Shown here one piece after another: positions 28,267 through 37,032 of a stretch of DNA of 64,000 nt. The position numbers and the translations under genes were made by a program. The notes beneath the pieces are model-generated. The model was not told the DNA's origin. It did not search any database and saw nothing but the letters and a program-made list of their open reading frames with translations. The DNA lies in the NCBI RefSeq assembly GCF_012935695.1, contig NZ_CP052859.1, positions 475,001-539,000 of the forward strand, read 5' to 3'. Each line of letters opens with the position of its first letter. Position 1 is the first letter of the stretch. The DNA comes from Pseudomonas sp. ADAK18 (GTDB lineage Bacteria > Pseudomonadota > Gammaproteobacteria > Pseudomonadales > Pseudomonadaceae).

Positions 28267-28587
28267 ATGCGTATAGACGGCTTCTCCTCTCAGTCCTACC
28301 CCCTCAAGCGTAAGCCACGCAAGGCTAACGTGACGGTAGACGAGTCCGTCGAGGACTCGCCGGACTTCGTTGAAGTCCAGTCTGAAGCCCCCTCCGGCTC
28401 AACTGTTTCTGCGCGCTCCCAGGGTTCTGCCAGTGCCCGTATCGGTGCTGTTCCTGCCCGCCAGCAAGACATGATTTTCCCGCGCTCCATGAGCAAAAGC
28501 GTTGCCAATGCCTTGGCCAGCTACCTGACCACCGCCGGCTTTGTCGAATGGGATATGGAAGTGCTGGGTCTCGATATCCACATCTGA
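28267..28587 (+). CDS. Hypothetical protein (106 aa)
   Basis: Not recognised. The N-terminal 70 residues are low-complexity and charged (YPLKRKPRKANVTVDESVEDS) and probably disordered. The C-terminal 35 (FPRSMSKSVANALASYLTTAGFVEWDMEVLGLDIHI) look folded. No clear ribosome site. The stop overlaps the next start (TGATG), indicating coupling to the DUF72 gene. Confidence 0.65.
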   Translation: MRIDGFSSQSYPLKRKPRKANVTVDESVEDSPDFVEVQSEAPSGSTVSARSQGSASARIGAVPARQQDMIFPRSMSKSVANALASYLTTAGFVEWDMEVLGLDIHI

Positions 28588-29447
28588 TGCCGTTGCCTTA
28601 CTACCTGGGTTGCCCGTCTTGGAGTGAAAACGCCTGGCGCGAATACCTGTATCCCCAAGACGCCCGCCCCAACGACTACCTCGCCCTCTATTCCCAGGTC
28701 TTCAACGCTGTTGAAGGCAATACCACGTTTTACGCCCGTCCTTCGGTGGCCACCGTGCAGCGCTGGGCCGAGATCATGCCGGAACACTTTCGTTTTACCG
28801 CCAAGTTCCCCGGCGATATCAGCCATGGCGGTGACCTGCGTGAGCAACTGCCGGCAGCGGAGAGTTTTCTCGGGTTGATGAGCCCTTTGGGGCAGCGAGT
28901 TTCACCGTTATGGCTGCAATTACCTGCCAGTTTTGCGCCACAACGTCTGGCGGAGCTGGCCGGGTTTATTGATGGGCTGGAGCGACCGCTGGCGGTAGAG
29001 GTACGTCACCCGGAATTCTTTGCCAAGGGCGATGCCGAGCGGATGCTCAACCGTCTGCTGCGTGACCGTGGCGTCGAGCGCATTTGCCTGGATCCCCGGG
29101 CCTTGTTCAGTTGCACGTCCACCTCGGCGGCGGTGCTCCATGCCCAATCGAAAAAGCCCAAAGTGCCGCCCCGTCCGGCCGCGTTGACGCAGTTTCCCCA
29201 GGTGCGATTTATCGGCCATCCTGAGCTGGAAGCCAACGACCCGTTCCTGGTGCCATGGATTGAAAAGGTCGCCGTCTGGATCGAGGAAGGCCGCACGCCT
29301 TATGTGTTCCTGCACACCTCGGACAATCGCCTGGCGGCGCAATTGGCCCTGCGTTTCCATGAAAAACTGATGGCGCGTTTGCCTGGCTTGCCAGCCTTGC
29401 CTGAGCTATACAGGGAACCTGCTGTGGAGCAACTGGGGTTGCTCTGA
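28587..29447 (+). CDS. DUF72 (YecE-like) TIM-barrel protein
   Basis: A 286-aa protein of the DUF72 family, of unknown biochemical role. The start at 28587 overlaps the preceding stop and gives MPLPYYLGCPSWSENAWREYLYP. Seen: the family pattern YSQVFNAVEGNTTFYARPS and FRFTAKFPGDISHG, then LAVEVRHPEFF and VRFIGHPELEANDPFLVPWI. Length is normal. Confidence 0.88.
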   Translation: MPLPYYLGCPSWSENAWREYLYPQDARPNDYLALYSQVFNAVEGNTTFYARPSVATVQRWAEIMPEHFRFTAKFPGDISHGGDLREQLPAAESFLGLMSPLGQRVSPLWLQLPASFAPQRLAELAGFIDGLERPLAVEVRHPEFFAKGDAERMLNRLLRDRGVERICLDPRALFSCTSTSAAVLHAQSKKPKVPPRPAALTQFPQVRFIGHPELEANDPFLVPWIEKVAVWIEEGRTPYVFLHTSDNRLAAQLALRFHEKLMARLPGLPALPELYREPAVEQLGLL

Positions 29448-29472
29448 GTGCCTTTCTTACAAGGAGCGAGCA

Positions 29473-30297
29473 ATGGACCCACAAACCCTGCGTGCCGAAA
29501 CCTTCAAGGCCCTGCATGAGCGCGACCGAGCCTTCGTCATGCCCAATCCCTGGGACGCCGGTTCCGCGAAAATGCTCACCAGCCTCGGCTTCGAAGCCTT
29601 GGCCACCACCAGCGCCGGTTATGCCTTCAGTCTCGGGCGCCCGGATGCTGAAGGCGCGTTGTCCCTGGAGGACACGCTGCACAACACCGCAATGATCGCC
29701 CAGGCCACGGTGCTGCCGGTGGCCGCTGACCTGGAAAACGGCTTCAGCGATACCCCTGACGGCTGCGCCCAAACTATTCTTCGGGCGGCCGCGACAGGCA
29801 TCGTCGGTGGTTCGATCGAAGATGCCACCGGTATTGCCGTCGATCCGATCTATCCCTTTGATTTGTCCGTCGAGCGTATTGAAGCCGCAGTCGCCGCTGC
29901 TCGCAGCCTGCCATTCCCGTTCATGCTGACGGCCCGTGCGGAAAATCTCCTGCATGGAAAATTGGATCTGCCCGACACCATTCGACGCTTGCAAGCCTAC
30001 GCCGAGGCCGGTGCCGACGTGCTGTATGCGCCCGGGTTACGCAGTGCCGAGGAAGTTATGGCGGTGGTGCGGGCGGTGGCGCCCAAACCTGTGAATGTGT
30101 TGATGTCTGGCGGGCTCAAGCTCACGGTGGCGCAGTTGAGCGAGATGGGGGTCAAGCGCATCAGCGTCGGCTCGGCCATGGCGCTGGCGGCCTATGGTGA
30201 GTTCTTCAGGGCGGCTCAGGAGATTCACGACCTCGGCACGTTCACTTTCACCGAGCGTTCGATGTCGTATAAACAGGCCAGCCAGTTGGTCAAGTAA
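29473..30297 (+). CDS. PEP mutase / isocitrate lyase family protein
   Basis: A 274-aa TIM-barrel of the isocitrate lyase/PEP mutase superfamily, which acts on 2-oxo- or methylisocitrate-type substrates using Mg2+. Seen: FVMPNPWDAGSAKMLTSLGFEALATTSAG, PVAADLENGFSD (the metal-binding DxE-like region), GGSIEDATG, and TARAENLLHG. The family lyase Cys motif KKCGH is absent, so it is not a classical isocitrate lyase. An oxaloacetate decarboxylase or phosphonate-type enzyme is possible. It lies 25 bases after the DUF72 gene on the same strand. Confidence 0.82.
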   Translation: MDPQTLRAETFKALHERDRAFVMPNPWDAGSAKMLTSLGFEALATTSAGYAFSLGRPDAEGALSLEDTLHNTAMIAQATVLPVAADLENGFSDTPDGCAQTILRAAATGIVGGSIEDATGIAVDPIYPFDLSVERIEAAVAAARSLPFPFMLTARAENLLHGKLDLPDTIRRLQAYAEAGADVLYAPGLRSAEEVMAVVRAVAPKPVNVLMSGGLKLTVAQLSEMGVKRISVGSAMALAAYGEFFRAAQEIHDLGTFTFTERSMSYKQASQLVK

Positions 30298-30303
30298 CGA
30301 GGG

Positions 30304-30924
30304 TCAGGCGGCCAGGCGTAGGTTATTGAGGATCAATGGACGCGCCCATTGGCAGTCGTAGTCCAGTTGCTTCTGCTGCTCAACCAACTCTTGTGGCGGG
30401 AACGGCTCGGCGGCGGGCGGCAGGAGGTCCAGTTCGAACTCGGCAATCGGCAAGTGCAGCGGCTGTGGCTGCGGTGCCGGGCCGGGTTCTGGCAGCGGTT
30501 GGCCTGCGGTCAGCACGAGAGGGCGAACCCAGCCACTTTCGAAGTTCTGTTGGCGCTGTTGGACCACGACTTCATCCGGTGGGAACGGCATGGCGGCGGG
30601 TGGCAGCAGGTCCAGTTCGAATTCGGCAATCGGCAGGAACAACGGTTCAGGCGGGGCGATCTCGGTGTCCTGCACGTCGCATTGGCGTTGGGTGACGATT
30701 TGGCTCAGCAGGTCGCTGCCTTCCCGAGGCTCTACCGAGGCATCCACCGCTGCCGGTATTTTGTTGGCGAGCGCCCCCGAATCCCCTCCGAGCTGCTCGG
30801 CCAGCGCCCGGGCGAAGAAGTCCTGCCACACATGACTGACCCCGGCCAGCGCTTGGGTATTGCGCAGGCCGTAATGGTTGTGGGTCGGCAGTACACCGAT
30901 GGGTAGGGAATGAATGTCTGACAT
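30304..30924 (-). CDS. Hypothetical protein with internal duplicated module
   Basis: 206 aa, not recognised. The C-terminal half has two copies of a module of about 65 residues: LPIAEFELDLLPPAA.PFPP.E.V.QQ.Q, then about 8 residues and W.RPL.L. The N-terminal part contains HNHYGLRNTQALAGVSHVWQDFFARALAEQ. There is no signal peptide or membrane segment. ATG 30924 is favoured over the longer frame because it is immediately preceded by GAGAGAA. Divergent from rsmJ and convergent with the preceding enzyme gene. Confidence 0.7.
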   Translation of the reverse strand: MSDIHSLPIGVLPTHNHYGLRNTQALAGVSHVWQDFFARALAEQLGGDSGALANKIPAAVDASVEPREGSDLLSQIVTQRQCDVQDTEIAPPEPLFLPIAEFELDLLPPAAMPFPPDEVVVQQRQQNFESGWVRPLVLTAGQPLPEPGPAPQPQPLHLPIAEFELDLLPPAAEPFPPQELVEQQKQLDYDCQWARPLILNNLRLAA

Positions 30925-31019
30925 TTCTCTCGGTCGACGCTCAGCTCTGGCAAAATGCCTGATCATTTTTTTATCGGCCGTTTTTTGCCGATCCTTAATA
31001 TTTTTGAGCGTAGCGACTG

Positions 31020-31802
31020 ATGAGCGAACAACCAGCGGCCAGCCGCATTCGGGTCGAGGCCCTGGCCGAAGGCTTTCAAGCCCGGGCCCAGCAGTGGGCC
31101 GAGCAGCTTGGGCTGCCTTTGCAACTGGAGGCGGCGGACTTTACCCTGCAAGTCGGTGAGCACGGCCTGCAACTGCAACAGCTTGGGCCTGACGCACCGG
31201 GGCCGGTGCGGGTGGATTTTGTCGAAGGTGGCGCGGCCCACCGGCGTTTATACGGTGGAGGCAGCGGGCAGATGATTGCCAAGGCCGTCGGTATCGCGCA
31301 GGGCGTGCGCCCGCGCGTTCTGGACGCCACGGCCGGCTTGGGCAAGGATGCGTTCGTGCTGGCCAGCCTGGGCTGTGAGATGAGCCTGATCGAGCGTCAG
31401 CCGTTGATCGGCGCTTTGTTGGAAGATGGCCTGGCCCGTGGCGCAGACGATTTTGAAGTGGCACCAATTGTCGCGCGGATGACTTTGCTCAAGGGCAATT
31501 CCATTGATGTCATGCGCAACTGGGAAGGTGAGCCGCCACAGGTGATTTACCTGGACCCGATGTTTCCTCATCGTGAGAAAACCGCCTTGGTGAAGAAGGA
31601 AATGCGCCTGTTCCGGCCATTGGTGGGGGATGATCCCGACGCATCGGCGTTGCTGGCCGCCGCGTTGGCCCTGGCCAGCCACCGGGTGGTGGTCAAGCGC
31701 CCGCGAAAGGCACCGTGCATTGAAGGCCCCAAGCCGAGCCATGCGCTGGATGGCAAGTCCAGCCGGTATGACATTTATCCTAAAAAAGCGCTGAAGTCCT
31801 GA
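31020..31802 (+). CDS. rsmJ: 16S rRNA (guanine1516-N2)-methyltransferase
   Basis: A 260-aa SAM-dependent methyltransferase of the RsmJ (YhiQ) family, which makes m2G1516 in the 30S subunit. Seen: [17 protein letters not shown] motif [19 protein letters not shown], catalytic-loop [20 protein letters not shown], and C-terminal [28 protein letters not shown]. Length is normal. It lies beside the mexLJK-like locus. Confidence 0.94.
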   Translation: MSEQPAASRIRVEALAEGFQARAQQWAEQLGLPLQLEAADFTLQVGEHGLQLQQLGPDAPGPVRVDFVEGGAAHRRLYGGGSGQMIAKAVGIAQGVRPRVLDATAGLGKDAFVLASLGCEMSLIERQPLIGALLEDGLARGADDFEVAPIVARMTLLKGNSIDVMRNWEGEPPQVIYLDPMFPHREKTALVKKEMRLFRPLVGDDPDASALLAAALALASHRVVVKRPRKAPCIEGPKPSHALDGKSSRYDIYPKKALKS

Positions 31803-31816
31803 AGCCCCTGGCTAAT

Positions 31817-31948
31817 TGTGGCGAGCGGGCTTGCCCGCGTTGGGCTGCGCAGCAGCCCCAGTAAGGTCTGCATGTGCTTACAGGCAGAATGAGAACACAG
31901 GTTTTTGGGCTGCTTCGCAGCCCAACGGGAGCAAGCTCCCTCGCCACA
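31817..31948. repeat. REPIN variant
   Basis: TGTGGCGAGCGGGCTTGCCC... at 31817 is matched by an inverted arm at 31921-31948, with additional GGGCTGC/GCAGCCC palindromes inside. Same subtype as the one at 19757. Confidence 0.82.
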
Positions 31949-31971
31949 GGTCATTTGCCAACTTATCGGCT

Positions 31972-32607
31972 CTAAGCCCGATACGCCCGCATAAACAATC
32001 CCACCACATCCTGAACGTGCTCCTCGGCGGCTGCCTCGCTCAGCCGTCCGCCACAGCCATGTAGCAATCGAAAGTTCGCCGTGCCCTTGAGCAGGCAGAA
32101 AAAATGCTCGGCGGCGGTCAGCGGTTTGTCGATGTTCAGGGCGCCGCTCTGGTCAATTTTGGCCAGCAAGCGTTCCATGCCCTGCAACATCCGCAGGGGC
32201 CCGGCTTCGAAAAAAATCTGTGACAGCTTAGGGTCCTGGCTGCCGGTGGCCATCATCAAGCGATGCAGGTTCACCGACTCATCGCTGTTGATCAGCACAT
32301 GAAAGCCGCGAGCGATGTTTAGCAGCACCTTTTCCACGGGCACGCCGTCCGGCAGCTCGAAATACATCACAGGCAGTTGTTCTTCGCACTTGGCGACCAC
32401 GGCCGCGGAGAACAGCGTTTCCTTGTCGGTGAAGTGGCTGTAGACCGTCAGTTTTGAGACGCCGGCTTCCACGGCCACGGCATCCATGCTCGTGCTGGCG
32501 TAACCATTGCTCAAGAACAGGATTTTTGCTGCATCAAGGATTGCCTGGCGCTTTGCCATGTCCTTGGGACGCCCGGGGCTATTGGTGTTTACGAGATTGT
32601 CGGACAT
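31972..32607 (-). CDS. TetR-family repressor of the RND efflux operon (MexL-like)
   Basis: A 211-aa TetR regulator, divergent from the RND pump genes. The DNA-binding domain has RQAILDAAKILFLSNGYASTSMDAVAVEAGVSKLTVYSHFTDKETLFSAAV. Position and order match mexL-mexJ-mexK of P. aeruginosa as I recall. The start could be the ATG at 32607 or the GTG at 32613. A palindromic region between the divergent genes is its probable operator, so it should repress the pump and itself. Confidence 0.88.
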   Translation of the reverse strand: MSDNLVNTNSPGRPKDMAKRQAILDAAKILFLSNGYASTSMDAVAVEAGVSKLTVYSHFTDKETLFSAAVVAKCEEQLPVMYFELPDGVPVEKVLLNIARGFHVLINSDESVNLHRLMMATGSQDPKLSQIFFEAGPLRMLQGMERLLAKIDQSGALNIDKPLTAAEHFFCLLKGTANFRLLHGCGGRLSEAAAEEHVQDVVGLFMRAYRA

Positions 32608-32617
32608 TTTCACTTTA

Positions 32618-32662
32618 ATACTGGACTGGTGAGTTTGGTATTAATAACATACCGACCAGTAT
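32618..32662. promoter_or_regulatory. Probable TetR operator in the divergent promoter region
   Basis: ATACTGG (32618-32624) is inverted at 32656-32662 (CCAGTAT), and GGTAT (32637-32641) at 32649-32653 (ATACC). The stretch 32649-32662 (ATACCGACCAGTAT) is itself a palindrome, and a TACTGGACTGGT half-site motif flanks it. Nested symmetry between a TetR gene and its target operon supports an operator. Confidence 0.65.
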
Positions 32663-32699
32663 AATTATTCCTAGCACTATTAGCGAAAGGTCCTTCAGC

Positions 32700-33800
32700 A
32701 TGCGCAGCCTTGTCCTGCCCCTCGCGTTGCCTGTCAGCCTGGCGTTTTTATTGGCTGCCTGCGGCCATGAAGAAGCGACCCAAGCCACCGTCCGTCCGGC
32801 CATGGTGGTTCAGCCACAGCCTTCCGCCCTGGCGATGGACAGCTACCCGGGTGAAGTTCGCGCCCGTTATGAGCCAGACCTGGCCTTTCGCATTGGCGGC
32901 AAAGTCAGTCGCCGACTGGTGGAGGAGGGCGAGCGGGTCAAGGCCAACCAGTCCCTGGCAGAACTCGATCCCCAGGACGTGCGCCTGCAGCTGGAAGCCA
33001 CCCGCGCCCAGGTCGCCGCCGCCGAGGCCAACCTGAGTCTGGTACGCGCTGAACGTGATCGCTACAAGACCCTGATGGACCGTCAGATGGTCAGCCGTTC
33101 CCAGTACGACAATTCCGAAAATATGTACCGCGCAGGCGAGGCACGTCTCAGGCAGATCAAGGCTGAGTTCGACGTAGCCAATAATCAGGCCGGTTACGCC
33201 GTACTGCGAGCGCCCCAGGACGGGGTCGTCGCCAAGCGCGCGGTGGAAGTGGGCCAGGTGGTGTCCGCCGGCCAGACGGTGTTCACCCTGGCGACTGACG
33301 GAGAACGGGAAGTGCTGATCAGCCTGCCGGAACAAAGTTTTGGCCGCTTCAAGATTGGCCAACCGGTGTCAGTGGAGCTGTGGAGCCAGCCGGACCAGCG
33401 TTTCAACGGACGGATTCGCGAGCTGTCACCAGCGGCAGATCCCAAGTCTCGGACCTTCGCCGCCCGAGTGGCCTTCACCGGTGGCAAAGTCCCTGCGGAA
33501 CTGGGGCAAAGTGCTCGAGTATTCATACAAGCCGACGGTGTTATTCCGCTGTCGGTGCCGCTGTCTGCCTTGAGTGCGGAGAACGGTGCGTCCTACGTCT
33601 GGCTGGTACAGCCCGACAACACCCTCAAGCGGGTACCGGTGCGGATCGGCGCCTTCGGTGAGAAAAACGTACCAGTGCTGGAAGGTCTGAACCCCACCGA
33701 CTGGGTGATTGCTGCCGGTGTCCATGTGCTTCATGAGGGCCAGCAAGTGCGCCCGGTGGATCGCTCCAATCGGGTAGTGAATCTGGCGGCCAAGGAGTAG
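32700..33800 (+). CDS. RND efflux periplasmic adaptor lipoprotein (MexJ-like)
   Basis: A 366-aa membrane fusion protein joining an RND pump to an outer membrane channel. The N-terminal lipoprotein signal has lipobox LAAC. Then a barrel-sandwich hybrid (VRARYEPDLAFRIGGKVSRRLVEEGERV), a helical hairpin (about 95-150), DGVVAKRAVEVGQVVSAGQTVFTLA, and a beta-barrel and membrane-proximal domain. It is followed 6 bases later by the pump gene. No outer membrane factor is present here, as for mexJK, which uses OprM in P. aeruginosa. Confidence 0.92.
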   Translation: MRSLVLPLALPVSLAFLLAACGHEEATQATVRPAMVVQPQPSALAMDSYPGEVRARYEPDLAFRIGGKVSRRLVEEGERVKANQSLAELDPQDVRLQLEATRAQVAAAEANLSLVRAERDRYKTLMDRQMVSRSQYDNSENMYRAGEARLRQIKAEFDVANNQAGYAVLRAPQDGVVAKRAVEVGQVVSAGQTVFTLATDGEREVLISLPEQSFGRFKIGQPVSVELWSQPDQRFNGRIRELSPAADPKSRTFAARVAFTGGKVPAELGQSARVFIQADGVIPLSVPLSALSAENGASYVWLVQPDNTLKRVPVRIGAFGEKNVPVLEGLNPTDWVIAAGVHVLHEGQQVRPVDRSNRVVNLAAKE

Positions 33801-33806
33801 TCCCCG

Positions 33807-36800
33807 ATGGGTTTCAATCTTTCCGAATGGGCGTTGCGTAATCGCCAGATCGTACTGTTCCTGATGATCCTGCTGGCCGTAGTTGGCGCTTTGTCCTACA
33901 CCAAGTTGGGGCAAAGCGAAGACCCGCCGTTCACCTTCAAAGCCATGGTCATCAAGACCAATTGGCCGGGCGCTACGGCCCAGGAAGTCTCGCGTCAGGT
34001 CACCGAGCGCATTGAAAAGAAGCTGATGGAGACAGGCGAGTACGAGCGCATTGTTTCCTTCTCGCGGCCGGGTGAATCCCAAGTCACCTTCATCGCCCGG
34101 GACTCCATGCATTCGGCGCAAATTCCTGACCTGTGGTATCAGGTGCGTAAGAAGATCAGCGACATTCGCCAGACCTTGCCGCCGGACATCCAAGGCCCGT
34201 TCTTCAACGATGAGTTCGGCACCACCTTCGGCAATATCTATGCACTGACTGGTGACGGTTTCGACTATGCCGTACTCAAGGACTACGCCGACCGCATCCA
34301 GATTCAGCTGCAACGGGTGCCGGACGTGGGCAAGGTTGAATTGCTGGGGCTGCAAGACGAGAAGATCTGGATCGAGCTGTCCAACCTCAAGCTGGCGACC
34401 CTTGGGTTGCCATTGGCAGCGGTGCAGCAGGCGCTGCAAGAGCAGAACGCGGTGTCCACTGCGGGCTTCTTCGAAACCCCGAGCGAGCGCGTGCAACTGC
34501 GGGTGTCCGGCAATTTCAAGACCGTGGAAGAAATCCGCAACTTCCCGATTCGTGTCGGTGACCGTACGTTCCGTATCGGCGATGTGGCCGAGATCCATCG
34601 TGGCTTCAACGATCCACCCGCACCGCGCATGCGTTACATGGGGGATGACGCGATCGGCCTGGCAGTGGCCATGCGCGACGGCGGCGACATCCTGGTGCTG
34701 GGCAAGGCTCTTGAGAACGAATTCGCACGCCTGCAGAAGAACCTTCCGGCCGGCATGGAACTGCGCAAGGTGTCCGACCAACCGGCGGCGGTGAAAACCA
34801 GTGTCGGCGAATTCGTCCAGGTTCTGGCCGAGGCCCTGGCCATTGTGTTGCTGGTGAGTTTCTTCTCGTTGGGCGTACGCACCGGCATGGTGGTCGCGTT
34901 GGCGATTCCGCTGGTGTTGGCGATGACTTTTGCCACGATGTATTACCTGGGGATCGGCCTGCACAAGATTTCTCTCGGTGCGCTGGTACTGGCCCTTGGT
35001 TTGCTGGTGGATGACGCGATCATCGCCGTGGAAATGATGGCGATCAAAATGGAACAGGGTTACGACCGGCTCAAGGCCGCCAGTTTCGCCTGGACCAGTA
35101 CCGCCTTTCCGATGCTCACCGGCACCTTGATTACCGCCGCTGGCTTCCTGCCGATTGCCACTGCGCAGTCGAGCACCGGCGAATACACTCGTTCGATCTT
35201 CCAGGTGGTAACCATCGCGCTGTTGGCCTCCTGGGTCGCCGCCGTGGTGTTCGTGCCTTACCTCGGGGAAAAACTCCTGCCGGACTTGGCGAAGATTCAT
35301 GCGGCCAAACATGGCGCCGACGGCCCGGATCCCTACGGTACACCGTTCTATCAGCGTGTAAGACGCTTGGTGGAGTGGTGCGTGCGGCGCCGCAAAACGG
35401 TGATCGTGCTGACCTTGCTGCTGTTTATTGGCTCGGTGGCGCTGTTTCGTTTTGTGCCCCAGCAGTTCTTCCCGGCCTCCGGGCGACTGGAGCTAATGAT
35501 CGACTTGAAACTGGCGGAAGGCGCCTCCTTGAGCAACACCGCTGACCAAGTCAAACGCCTGGAAGGACTGCTTAAAGAACACGCCGGGATCGAAAACTAT
35601 GTGGCTTACGTTGGCACCGGTTCGCCACGTTTCTACCTGCCTCTGGACCAGCAATTGCCGGCCGCGAGCTTTGCCCAGTTTGTGGTTCTGGCCAAGACCA
35701 TCGAGGAGCGTGAAAGCCTGCGCACCTGGCTGATCGAAACCCTGAATGAACAATTCCCGGACCTGCGTTCACGTGTCACGCGTCTTGAGAACGGTCCACC
35801 CGTTGGCTACCCGGTGCAGTTCCGCGTCACGGGCGAACACATCGAGAAAGTACGCGCATTGGCGCGCAAAGTGGCGGCCAAGGTTCGCGAAAATACCCAC
35901 GTGGTCAATGTGCACCTGGACTGGGAAGAACCGAGCAAGATCGTTTATCTCAATGTCGATCAGGACCGCGCGCGCGCCCTGGGCGTCAGCACCGCCAACC
36001 TGTCGAAATTCCTCCAGAGTTCTCTGACCGGTTCCAGCGTCAGCCAATACCGGGAGGACAACGAGTTGATCGAAATCCTCTTGCGCGGCACCGTGCATGA
36101 ACGCACCGAGTTGTCGTTGCTGCCAAGCCTGGCGGTGCCGACTGACAACGGTAAAAGCGTGGCGCTGTCGCAGATTGCCACCCTGGAATATGGCTTTGAA
36201 GAAGGCATCATCTGGCATCGCAACCGTTTGCCAACAGTGACCGTTCGCGCCGATATCTACGGTAAGGAGCAGCCGGCAACCCTGGTCCAGCAAATTCTAC
36301 CGACCCTGGAAGGCGTACGTGCCGAGCTGCCGGATGGTTACCTGCTGGAGGTCGGCGGCACGGTGGAGGATTCCGCTCGCGGGCAGAACTCGGTCAAGGC
36401 CGGGGTGCCGCTGTTTATTGTGGTGGTGTTGACGTTACTGATGCTGCAATTGCGCAGCTTCTCACGCACGGCCATGGTCTTTCTCACGGCGCCCTTGGGC
36501 TTGATTGGTGTGACGTTGTTCCTGCTGGTGTTCCGTCAGCCTTTTGGCTTTGTGGCCATGCTGGGCACCATCGCACTGTCCGGGATGATCATGCGCAATT
36601 CGGTGATCCTCGTGGACCAGATCGAGCAGGACATCAAGGCTGGGTTGGCGCCGTGGCAGGCGATTATCGAAGCGACAGTGCGGCGCTTCCGGCCGATTGT
36701 GCTGACTGCGCTGGCGGCGGTGTTGGCGATGATTCCATTGTCTCGCAGCGTGTTCTTCGGGCCGATGGCGGTGGCGATCATGGGCGGGTTGATTGTAGCG

Positions 36801-36872
36801 ACGGCGTTGACGCTGTTATTCCTGCCGGCGTTGTATGCCGCTTGGTTCAGGGTCAAACCATCGGCTTTGTAG
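33807..36872 (+). CDS. RND efflux pump inner-membrane transporter (MexK-like)
   Basis: A 1021-aa proton-driven RND exporter. TM1 follows the N terminus (NRQIVLFLMILLAVVGALSYTKLG). The large periplasmic loop contains WPGATAQEVSRQVTERIEKKL. The TM4 proton-relay region is GALVLALGLLVDDAIIAVE with paired Asp. There is a second TM block from about 525, and the C-terminal half ends LFLPALYAAWFRVKPSAL. Length is typical of the class (about 1020-1050). Likely substrates are drugs, solvents or signal molecules. It is operonic with the adaptor. Confidence 0.94.
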   Translation: MGFNLSEWALRNRQIVLFLMILLAVVGALSYTKLGQSEDPPFTFKAMVIKTNWPGATAQEVSRQVTERIEKKLMETGEYERIVSFSRPGESQVTFIARDSMHSAQIPDLWYQVRKKISDIRQTLPPDIQGPFFNDEFGTTFGNIYALTGDGFDYAVLKDYADRIQIQLQRVPDVGKVELLGLQDEKIWIELSNLKLATLGLPLAAVQQALQEQNAVSTAGFFETPSERVQLRVSGNFKTVEEIRNFPIRVGDRTFRIGDVAEIHRGFNDPPAPRMRYMGDDAIGLAVAMRDGGDILVLGKALENEFARLQKNLPAGMELRKVSDQPAAVKTSVGEFVQVLAEALAIVLLVSFFSLGVRTGMVVALAIPLVLAMTFATMYYLGIGLHKISLGALVLALGLLVDDAIIAVEMMAIKMEQGYDRLKAASFAWTSTAFPMLTGTLITAAGFLPIATAQSSTGEYTRSIFQVVTIALLASWVAAVVFVPYLGEKLLPDLAKIHAAKHGADGPDPYGTPFYQRVRRLVEWCVRRRKTVIVLTLLLFIGSVALFRFVPQQFFPASGRLELMIDLKLAEGASLSNTADQVKRLEGLLKEHAGIENYVAYVGTGSPRFYLPLDQQLPAASFAQFVVLAKTIEERESLRTWLIETLNEQFPDLRSRVTRLENGPPVGYPVQFRVTGEHIEKVRALARKVAAKVRENTHVVNVHLDWEEPSKIVYLNVDQDRARALGVSTANLSKFLQSSLTGSSVSQYREDNELIEILLRGTVHERTELSLLPSLAVPTDNGKSVALSQIATLEYGFEEGIIWHRNRLPTVTVRADIYGKEQPATLVQQILPTLEGVRAELPDGYLLEVGGTVEDSARGQNSVKAGVPLFIVVVLTLLMLQLRSFSRTAMVFLTAPLGLIGVTLFLLVFRQPFGFVAMLGTIALSGMIMRNSVILVDQIEQDIKAGLAPWQAIIEATVRRFRPIVLTALAAVLAMIPLSRSVFFGPMAVAIMGGLIVATALTLLFLPALYAAWFRVKPSAL

Positions 36873-36902
36873 AAGGGCGATGTCGGAAAATGTCGGTGGG
36901 TT

Positions 36903-36931
36903 GGAACTGAGGACGATGTTTTTAACACACA
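36903..36931 (+). promoter_or_regulatory. Degenerate hrp-box-like sequence
   Basis: GGAACT (36903-36908), 16 bases, then ACACACA (36925-36931): 9 of 11 consensus positions of GGAACC-N16-CCACNNA. It precedes a hairpin and the 157-aa gene at 37033. It is weaker than the two perfect boxes in this window and could be chance. Confidence 0.3.
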
Positions 36932-36932
36932 A

Positions 36933-36963
36933 GAAAGCGTTGCCGTTCAGCGGCAACGCTTTC
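36933..36963 (+). terminator. Hairpin after the MexK-like gene
   Basis: GAAAGCGTTGCCG (36933-36945) pairs perfectly with CGGCAACGCTTTC (36951-36963) around a 5-base loop. No T run follows; it may be a terminator or part of a 5' leader of the next gene. Confidence 0.55.
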
Positions 36964-37032
36964 GTGGGGGAGTGCCTTTCCTGGTCATTGAGCCCCATCT
37001 TCAGGAACAAACCAGACATAAGGAATACGATC

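Noticed and set aside
33426..35312. A 628-aa minus-strand frame opposite the RND pump
   Set aside because: Antisense to clear RND transporter and adaptor motifs, His/Gln-rich composition typical of antisense shadows.
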